A stretch of 64,000 nt of DNA from Psococerastis gibbosa (taxonomy: Eukaryota > Arthropoda > Insecta > Psocodea > Psocidae): assembly GCA_963971405.1 (NCBI GenBank), contig OZ020489.1, positions 1,116,001 through 1,180,000 of the forward strand, written 5' to 3'. The notes under the pieces are model-generated. The model worked only from the letters and a program-made list of their open reading frames with translations. It had not been told where the DNA came from and did not search any database. Of the stretch, positions 51,679 to 61,659 are shown piece after piece. The first letter of the stretch is position 1, and each line of letters starts with the position of its first letter. The position numbers were made by a program, and so were the translations under genes.

Positions 51679-54600
51679 GGCGTGTTCATCGGTGTAAATG
51701 TAGCTAAAAAAAATTCATTCGACAAGAATAAGAAAAATAGCTATTTTCTTATTTTATTTTTTTTAAAGGTTTTAAAAAGATGTAGGTGTCTTAATTTTGC
51801 TTATTTTGGCTCAATGTATTGTACTTAACATTGAGCAATTGTTCCTGCGTTTTCATCGGTGTAAATGTAGCTAAAAAAAATTCATTCGACAAGAATAAGA
51901 AAAATAGATATTTACTTATTTTATTTTTTTTAAAGGTCTTAAAAAGATATAGGTGTCTTAATTTTGCTTGTTTAGGCTCACTGTATTGTAGTTAACATTG
52001 ACCAATTGCTCCTGCGTGTTCATCGGTGTAAATGTAGCTACAAAAAATTCATTCGACAAGAATACGAAAAATAGCTATATACTTATTTTATTTTTCTTAA
52101 AGGTCATGATACGACACGGGTGTCTTAATTTGGCTTATTTTGGCTCACTGTATTGTAATTAACATTGAGCAATTGCTCCTGCGTGTTCATCGGTGTAAAT
52201 GTAGCTACAAAAAATTCATTCGACAAGAATACAAAAAATAGCTATATACTTCTTTTTTTTTTAAAGGTCTTTAAAAGATATAGGTGTCTTAATTTTGCTT
52301 ATTTTGGCTCACTGTATTGTAGTAAACATTAACCAATTGCTCCTGCGTGTTCATCGGTGTAAATGTAGCTACAAAAAATTCATTCGACATGAATACAAAA
52401 AATAGCTATATACTTCTTCTTTTTTTTTAAAGGTCTATAAAAGATATAGGTGTCTTAATTTTGCTTATTTTGGCTCAATGTATTGTATTTAATATTGAGC
52501 AATTGCTCCTGCGTGTTCGTCGGTGTAAATGTAGCTTAAAAAAATTCATACGGCAAGAATACGAAAAATAGCTATTTACTTATTTTATTTTTTTTAAAGG
52601 TCTTGAAAAGATATGGGTGTCTTAATATTGCTTACTTTGGCCCGCTGTACTGTATTTAACATTAGGCAATTGCTCCAGCGTGTTCATCGGTGTAAATGTA
52701 GCTACAAAAAATTCATTCGACAAGAATAAGAAAAATAGCTATTTACTTATTTTATTTTTTTAAAGGTTTTAAAAAGATATAGGTGTCTTAATTTTGCTTA
52801 TTTTGGCTCATTGTATTGTACTTGACATTGAGCACTTGCTCCTGCGTGTTCATCGGTTTAAATGTTGCTAAAAAAAATTCATTCGACAAGAATAAAAAAA
52901 ATAGCTATTTACTTATTTTATTTTTTTTAAAGGTCTTGATATGACACGGGTGTCTTAATTTTGCTTATTTTGGCTCAATGTATTGTACTTAACATTGAGC
53001 AATTGTTCCTGCGTGTTCATCGGTGTAAATGTAGCTAAAAAAAATTCATTCGACAAGAATAAGAAAAATAGCTATTTACTTATTTTATTTTCTTTAAAGG
53101 TCTTAAAAAGATATAGGTGTCTTAATTTTGCTTATTTAGGCTCACTGTATTATACTTAACATTGGCCACTTGCTCCTGCGTGTTCATCGGTGTAAATGTA
53201 GCTACAAAAAATTCATTCGACAAGAATACGAAAAATAGCTATATACTTATTTTATTTTTTTTAAAGGTCTTGATATGACACGAGTCTCTTAATTTGGCTT
53301 ATATAGATTCATTGTATTGTAATTAACATTGAGCAGTTGCTTCTGCGTGTTCATCGGTGTAAATGTGGCTAAAAAAAATTCATTCGACAAGAATATGAAA
53401 AATAGCTATTTACTTATTTTATTTTTTTAAAGGTTTTAAAAAGATATAGGTGTCTTAATTTTGCTTATTTAGGCTTATTGTATTATACTTAACATTGGCC
53501 ACTTGCTCCTGCGTGTTCATCGGTGTAAATGTAGCTACAAAAAATTCATTCGACAAGAATACAAAAAATAGCTATATACTTCTTTTTTTTTAAAGGTCTT
53601 TAAAAGATATAGGTGTCTTAATTTTGCTTATTTTGGCTCAATGTATTGTATTTAATATTGAGCAATTGCTCCTGCGTGTTCATCGGTGTAAATGTAGCTT
53701 AAAAAAATTCATACGGCAAGAATACGAAAAATAGCTAATTACTTATTTTTTTTTTTTTAAAGGTCTGTAAAAGATATCGGTGTCTTAATATTGCTTATTT
53801 TGGCTCACTGTACTGTATCTAACATCAGGCAATTGCTCCAGCGTGTTCATCGGTGTAAATGTAGCTTCAAAAAATTCATTCGACAAGAATAAGAAAAATA
53901 GCTATTTACTTATTTTATTTTTTTAAAGGTCATGATATGATAAGGGTGTCTTAATTTTGCTTATTTTGGCTCATTGTATTGTAGTAAACATTAACCAATT
54001 GCTCCTGCGTGGTCATCGGTGTAAATGTAGCTACAAAAAATTCATTCGGCATGAATACAAAAAATAGCTATATACTTCTTTTTTTTTTTTAAAGGTCTTT
54101 AAAAGATATAGGTGTCTTAATTTTGCTTATTTTGGCTCAATGTATTGTATTTAATATTGAGCAATTGCTCCTGCGTGTTCGTCGGTGTAAATGTAGCTTA
54201 AAAAAATTCATACGGCAAGAATACGAAAAATAGCTATTTACTTATTTTATTTTTTTAAAGGTCTTGAAAAGATATCGGTGTCTTAATATTGCTTATTTTG
54301 GCTCACTGTACTGTATCTAACATTAGGCAATGGCTCCAGCGTGTTCATCGGTGTAAATGTAGCTTCAAAAAATTCATTCGACAAGAATAAGAAAAATAGC
54401 TATTTACTTATTTTATTTTTTTAAAGGTCATGATATGATAAGGGTGTCTTAATTTTGCTTATTTTGGCTCATTGTATTGTACTTAACATTGAGCAATTGC
54501 TCCTGCGTGTTCATCGGTGTAAATGTAGCTAAAACAAATTCATTCGACAAGAATAAGAAAAATAGCTATTTACTTATTTTATTTTTTTAAAGGTTTTAAA

Positions 54601-55003
54601 AAGATATAGGTGTCTTAATTTTGCTTATTTTGGCTCATTGTATCGTACTTGATATTAAACAATTGCTCCTGCGTGTTCATCGGTTTAAGGGTTGCTAAAA
54701 AAAATTCATTCGACAAGAATAAGAAAAATAGCTATTTACTTATTTTATTTTTTTTAAAGGTCCTAAAAAGATATAGGTGTGTTAATTTTGCTTATTTATG
54801 CTCATTGTATTGTACTTAACATTGACCAGTTGCTCGTGCGTGTTCATCGGTGTAAATGTAGCTACAAAAAATTCATTCGACAAGAATAAGAAAAATAGCT
54901 ATATACTTATTTTATTTTTTTTAAAGGTCTTGATATGACACGGGTGTCTTAATTTTGCTTATTTTGGCTCATTGTATTGAAGTGAACATTGAGCAATTGC
55001 TCC
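51679..55003 (+). repeat. Block III HOR copy, 20 monomers (3,325 bp)
   Basis: Types 1-14 of the reference order, then a jump to 21-26. The joint is near 53985, where a GATATGATAAGGG segment is followed by a TGTAGTAAACATTAACC tail. Confidence 0.83.
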
Positions 55004-57830
55004 GGCGTGTTCATCGGTGTAAATGTAGCTAAAAAAAATTCATTCGACAAGAATAAGAAAAATAGCTATTTTCTTATTTTATTTTTTTTAAAGGTTTTAA
55101 AAAGATGTAGGTGTCTTAATTTTGCTTATTTTGGCTCAATGTATTGTACTTAACATTGAGCAATTGTTCCTGCGTTTTCATCGGTGTAAATGTAGCTAAA
55201 AAAAATTCATTCGACAAGAATAAGAAAAATAGATATTTACTTATTTTATTTTTTTTAAAGGTCTTAAAAAGATATAGGTGTCTTAATTTTGCTTGTTTAG
55301 GCTCACTGTATTGTAGTTAACATTGACCAATTGCTCCTGCGTGTTCATCGGTGTAAATGTAGCTACAAAAAATTCATTCGACAAGAATACGAAAAATAGC
55401 TATATACTTATTTTATTTTTCTTAAAGGTCATGATACGACACGGGTGTCTTAATTTGGCTTATTTTGGCTCACTGTATTGCAATTAACATTGAGCAATTG
55501 CTCCTGCGTGTTCATCGGTGTAAATGTAGCTACAAAAAATTCATTCGACAAGAATACAAAAAATAGCTATATACTTCTTTTTTTTTTAAAGGTCTTTAAA
55601 AGATATAGGTGTCTTAATTTTGCTTATTTTGGCTCACTGTATTGTAGTAAACATTAACCAATTGCTCCTGCGTGTTCATCGGTGTAAATGTAGCTACAAA
55701 AAATTCATTCGACATGAATACAAAAAATAGCTATATACTTCTTCTTTTTTTTTAAAGGTCTATAAAAGATATAGGTGTCTTAATTTTGCTTATTTTGGCT
55801 CAATGTATTGTATTTAATATTGAGCAATTGCTCCTGCGTGTTCGTCGGTGTAAATGTAGCTTAAAAAAATTCATACGGCAAGAATACGAAAAATAGCTAT
55901 TTACTTATTTTATTTTTTTTAAAGGTCTTGAAAAGATATGGGTGTCTTAATATTGCTTACTTTGGCCCGCTGTACTGTATTTAACATTAGGCAATTGCTC
56001 CAGCGTGTTCATCGGTGTAAATGTAGCTACAAAAAATTCATTCGACAAGAATAAGAAAAATAGCTATTTACTTATTTTATTTTTTTAAAGGTTTTAAAAA
56101 GATATAGGTGTCTTAATTTTGCTTATTTTGGCTCATTGTATTGTACTTGACATTGAGCACTTGCTCCTGCGTGTTCATCGGTTTAAATGTTGCTAAAAAA
56201 AATTCATTCGACAAGAATAAAAAAAATAGCTATTTACTTATTTTATTTTTTTTAAAGGTCTTGATATGACACGGGTGTCTTAATTTTGCTTATGTTGGCT
56301 CAATGTATTGTACTTAACATTGAGCAATTGTTCCTGCGTGTTCATCGGTGTAAATGTAGCTAAAAAAAATTCATTCGACAAGAATAAGAAAAATAGCTAT
56401 TTACTTATTTTATTTTCTTTAAAGGTCTTAAAAAGATATAGGTGTCTTAATTTTGCTTATTTAGGCTCACTGTATTATACTTAACATTGGCCACTTGCTC
56501 CTGCGTGTTCATCGGTGTAAATGTAGCTACAAAAAATTCATTCGACAAGAATACGAAAAATAGCTATATACTTATTTTATTTTTTTTAAAGGTCTTGATA
56601 TGACACGAGTCTCTTAATTTGGCTTATATAGATTCATTGTATTGTAATTAACATTGAGCAGTTGCTTCTGCGTGTTCATCGGTGTAAATGTGGCTAAAAA
56701 AAATTCATTCGACAAGAATATGAAAAATAGCTATTTACTTATTTTATTTTTTTAAAGGTTTTAAAAAGATATAGGTGTCTTAATTTTGCTTATTTAGGCT
56801 TATTGTATTATACTTAACATTGGCCACTTGCTCCTGCGTGTTCATCGGTGTAAATGTAGCTACAAAAAATTCATTCGACAAGAATACAAAAAATAGCTAT
56901 ATACTTCTTTTTTTTTAAAGGTCTTTAAAAGATATAGGTGTCTTAATTTTGCTTATTTTGGCTCAATGTATTGTATTTAATATTGAGCAATTGCTCCTGC
57001 GTGTTCATCGGTGTAAATGTAGCTTAAAAAAATTCATACGGCAAGAATACGAAAAATAGCTAATTACTTATTTTTTTTTTTTTAAAGGTCTGTAAAAGAT
57101 ATCGGTGTCTTAATATTGCTTATTTTGGCTCACTGTACTGTATCTAACATCAGGCAATTGCTCCAGCGTGTTCATCGGTGTAAATGTAGCTTCAAAAAAT
57201 TCATTCGACAAGAATAAGAAAAATAGCTATTTACTTATTTTATTTTTTTAAAGGTCATGATATGATAAGGGTGTCTTAATTTTGCTTATTTTGGCTCATT
57301 GTATTGTACTTAACATTGAGCAATTGCTCCTGCGTGTTCATCGGTGTAAATGTAGCTAAAACAAATTCATTCGACAAGAATAAGAAAAATAGCTATTTAC
57401 TTATTTTATTTTTTTAAAGGTTTTAAAAAGATATAGGTGTCTTAATTTTGCTTATTTTGGCTCATTGTATCGTACTTGATATTAAACAATTGCTCCTGCG
57501 TGTTCATCGGTTTAAGGGTTGCTAAAAAAAATTCATTCGACAAGAATAAGAAAAATAGCTATTTACTTATTTTATTTTTTTTAAAGGTCCTAAAAAGATA
57601 TAGGTGTGTTAATTTTGCTTATTTATGCTCATTGTATTGTACTTAACATTGACCAGTTGCTCGTGCGTGTTCATCGGTGTAAATGTAGCTACAAAAAATT
57701 CATTCGACAAGAATAAGAAAAATAGCTATATACTTATTTTATTTTTTTTAAAGGTCTTGATATGACACGGGTGTCTTAATTTTGCTTATTTTGGCTCATT
57801 GTATTGAAGTGAACATTGAGCAATTGCTCC
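55004..57830 (+). repeat. Block III HOR copy, 17 monomers (2,827 bp)
   Basis: Types 1-14, then 24-26. A different deletion from the preceding copy, although both begin after type 14. Confidence 0.83.
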
Positions 57831-58331
57831 GGCGTGTTCATCGGTGTAAATGTAGCTAAAAAAAATTCATTCGACAAGAATAAGAAAAATAGCTATTTAC
57901 TTATTTTATTTTTTTTAAAGTTTTAAAAAAGATATAGGCGTCTTAATTTTGCTTATTTAGGCTCATTGTATTGTACTTAACATTGACCACTTGCTCCTGC
58001 GTGTACATCGGTGTAAATGTAGCTACAAAAAATTCATTCGACAAGAATACGAAAAATAGCTATATACTTATTTTATTTTTTTTAAAGGTCTTAATATGAC
58101 ACGGGTGTCTTAATTTGGCTTATTTTGGCTCATTGTATTTTACTTAACATTGACCACTTGATCCTGCGTGTTCATCGGTGTAAATGTAGCTACAAAAAAT
58201 TCATTCGACAAGAATAAGAAAAATAGCTATATACTTATTTTTTTTTTTTTAAAGGTCTTGATATGACACGGGTGTCTTAATTTTGCTTATTTTGGCTCAT
58301 TGTATTGAAGTGAACATTGAGCAATTGCTCC
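57831..58331 (+). repeat. Three-monomer HOR remnant with block II-type interior
   Basis: Starts as the CCGGCG monomer, then within it switches to block II signatures (AAAGTTTTAAAAAAG, GGCGTC, a TGTACATCGG box, TTTTACTT and CACTTGATCC at 58165). It returns to block III (GCTATATAC, then GAAGTGAAC) by about 58230. The CACTTGATCC tail is otherwise seen only at 6878, 13047 and 15381. Confidence 0.8.
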
Positions 58332-59993
58332 GGCGTGTTCATAGGTGTAAATGTAGCTAAAAAAAATTCATTCGACAAGAATAAGAAAAATAGCTATTTT
58401 CTTATTTTATTTTTTTTAAAGGTTTTAAAAAGATATAGGTGTCTTAATTTTGCTTATTTTGGCTCAATGTATTGTACTTAACATTGAGCAATTGTTCCTG
58501 CGTTTTCATCGGTGTAAATGTAGCTAAAAAAAATTCATTCGACAAGAATAAGAAAAATAGATATTTACTTATTTTATTTTTTTTAAAGGTCTTAAAAAGA
58601 TATAGGTGTCTTAATTTTGCTTGTTTAGGCTCACTGTATTGTAGTTAACATTGACCAATTGCTCCTGCGTGTTCATCGGTGTAAATGTAGCTACAAAAAA
58701 TTCATTCGACAACAATACGAAAAATAGCTATATACTTATTTTATTTTTCTTAAAGGTCATGATACGACACGGGTGTCTTAATTTGGCTTATTTTGGCTCA
58801 CTGTATTGTAATTAACATTGAGCAATTGCTCCTGCGTGTTCATCGGTGTAAATGTAGCTACAAAAAATTCATTCGACAAGAATACAAAAAATAGCTATAT
58901 ACTTCTTTTTTTTTTAAAGGTCTTTAAAAGATAAAGGTGTCTTAATTTTGCTTATTTTGGCTCAATGTATTGTATTTAATATTGAGCAATTGCTCCTGCG
59001 TGTTCATCAGTGTAAATGTAGCTTAAAAAAATTCATACGGCAAGAATACGAAAAATAGCTAATTACTTATTTTATTTTTTTTAAAGGTCTTGATATGACA
59101 TGAGTGTCTTAATTTTGCTTATTTTGGCTCATTGTATTGTACTTAACATTGAGCAATTGCTCCTGCGTGTTCATCGGTGTAAATGTAGCTAAAAAAAATT
59201 CATTCGACAAGAATAAGAAAAATAGCTATTTACTTATTTTATTTTTTTTAAAGGTCTTCAAAAGATAGAGGTGTCTTAATTTTGCTTATTTTGGCTCATT
59301 GTATTGTACTTAACATTGACCACTTGCTCCTGCGTGTACATCGGTGTAAATGTAGCTACAAAAAATTCATTCGACAAGAAAAAGAAAAATAGCTATTTAC
59401 TTATTTTATTTTTTTAAAGGTTTTAAAAAGATAAAGGTGTCTTAATTTTGCTTATTTTGGCTCATTGTATTGTACTTGACATTGAGCAATTGCTCCTGCG
59501 TGTTCATCGGTTTAAATGTTGCTAAAAAAAATTCATTCGACAAGAATAAAAAAAATAGCTATTTACTTATATTATTTTTTTTAAAGGTCTTGATATGATA
59601 AGGGTGTCTAAATTTTGCTTATTTTGGCTCAATGTATTGTACTCAACATTGAGCAATTGTTCCTGCGTGTTCATCGGTGTAAATGTAGCTAAAAAAAATT
59701 CATTCGACAAGAATAAGAAAAATAGCTATTTACTTATTTTATTTTCTTTAAAGGTCTTAAAAAGATATAGGTGTCTTAATTTTGCTTATTTAGGCTTATT
59801 GTATTATACTTAACATTGGCCACTTGCTCCTGCGTGTTCATCGGTGTAAATGTAGCTACAAAAAATTCATTCGACAAGAATACAAAAAATAGCTATATAC
59901 TTCTTTTTTTTTTTAAAGGTCTTTAAAAGATATAGGTGTCTTAATTTTGCTTATTTTGGCTCAATGTATTGTATTTAATATTGAGCAATTGCT

Positions 59994-60825
59994 CCTGCGC
60001 GTTCATCGGTGTAAATGTAGCTTAAAAAAATTCATATGGCAAGAATACGAAAAATAGCTAATTACTTATTTTTTTTTTTTAAAGGTCTTGAAAAGATATC
60101 GGTGTCTTAATATTGCTTATTTTGGCTCACTGTACTGTATGTAACATTAGGCAATTGCTCCAGCGTGTTCATCGGTGTAAATGTAGCTTCAAAAAATTCA
60201 TTCGACAAGAATAAGAAAAATAGCTATTTACTTATTTTATTTTTTTAAAGGTCATGATATGATAAGGGTGTCTTAATTTTGCTTATTTTGGCTCAGTGTA
60301 TTGTACTTAATATTGAGCAATTGCTCCTGCGTGTTCATCGGTGTAAATGTAGCTAAAACAAATTCATTCGACAAGAATAAGAAAAATAGCTATTTACTTA
60401 TTTTATTTTTTTAAAGGTTTTAAAAAGATATAGGTGTCTTAATTTTGCTTATTTTGGCTCATTGTATCGTACTTGATATTAAACAATTGCTCCTGCGTGT
60501 TCATCGGTTTAAGGGTTGCTAAAAAAAATTCATTCGACAAGAATAAGAAAAATAGCTATTTACTTATTTTATTTTTTTTAAAGGTCTTCAAAAGATAGAG
60601 GTGTCTTAATTTTGCTTATTTTGGCTCATTGTATTGTACTTAACATTGACCACTTGCTCCTGCGTGTACATCGGTGTAAATGTAGCTACAAAAAATTCAT
60701 TCGACAAGAAAAAGAAAAATAGCTATTTACTTATTTTATTTTTTTAAAGGTTTTAAAAAGATAAAGGTGTCTTAATTTTGCTTATTTTGGCTCATTGTAT
60801 TGTATTTAATATTGAGCAATTGCTC
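59994..60825 (+). repeat. 832-bp local duplication, copy 1 (5 monomers)
   Basis: Monomers of types 13, 14, 24, 25 and a block II TGTACATCGG unit. TGTACTG at 60131 recurs at 60963, and the private GCTCAGTG variant at about 60293 recurs at about 61125. Differences include GTAACATTAGG against CTAACATTAGG. Confidence 0.8.
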
Positions 60826-61659
60826 CTGCGTGTTCATCGGTGTAAATGTAGCTTAAAAAAATTCATATGGCAAGAATACGAAAAATAGCTAATTACTTAT
60901 TTTTTTTTTTTTAAAGGTCTTGAAAAGATATCGGTGTCTTAATATTGCTTATTTTGGCTCACTGTACTGTATCTAACATTAGGCAATTGCTCCAGCGTGT
61001 TCATCGGTGTAAATGTAGCTTCAAAAAATTCATTCGACAAGAATAAGAAAAATAGCTATTTACTTATTTTATTTTTTTAAAGGTCATGATATGATAAGGG
61101 TGTCTTAATTTTGCTTATTTTGGCTCAGTGTATTGTACTTAATATTGAGCAATTGCTCCTGCGTGTTCATCGGTGTAAATGTAGCTAAAACAAATTCATT
61201 CGACAAGAATAAGAAAAATAGCTATTTACTTATTTTATTTTTTTAAAGGTTTTAAAAAGATATAGGTGTCTTAATTTTGCTTATTATGGCTCATTGTATC
61301 GTACTTGATATTAAACAATTGCTCCTGCGTGTTCATCGGTTTAAGGGTTGCTAAAAAAAATTCATTCGACAAGAATAAGAAAAATAGCTATTTACTTATT
61401 TTATTTTTTTTAAAGGTCCTAAAAAGATATAGGTGTGTTAATTTTGCTTATTTATGCTCATTGTATTGTACTTAACATTGACCAGTTGCTCGTGCGTGTT
61501 CATCGGTGTAAATGTAGCTACAAAAAATTCATTCGACAAGAATAAGAAAAATAGCTATATACTTATTTTATTTTTTTTAAAGGTCTTGATATGACACGGG
61601 TGTCTTAATTTTGCTTATTTTGGCTCATTGTATTGAAGTGAACATTGAGCAATTGCTCC
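60826..61659 (+). repeat. 832-bp local duplication, copy 2
   Basis: Directly follows copy 1 with the same order of types 13, 14, 24 and 25, then type 26 instead of the block II unit. The GCTCAGTG variant occurs a third time near 62288, about 1,163 bp (seven monomers) further on. Confidence 0.78.

Larger units (their letters stand above)
58332..61659 (+). repeat. Mosaic HOR copy, 20 monomers (3,328 bp)
   Basis: Opens with types 1-4 (with CATAGG in the first), then mixes block II units (GACATGAGTG near 59100; TGTACATCGG near 59335 and 60665; GATAGAGG near 59270 and 60598) with block III types 8, 9, 12-14 and 24-26. It contains a local five-monomer duplication. Confidence 0.78.
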
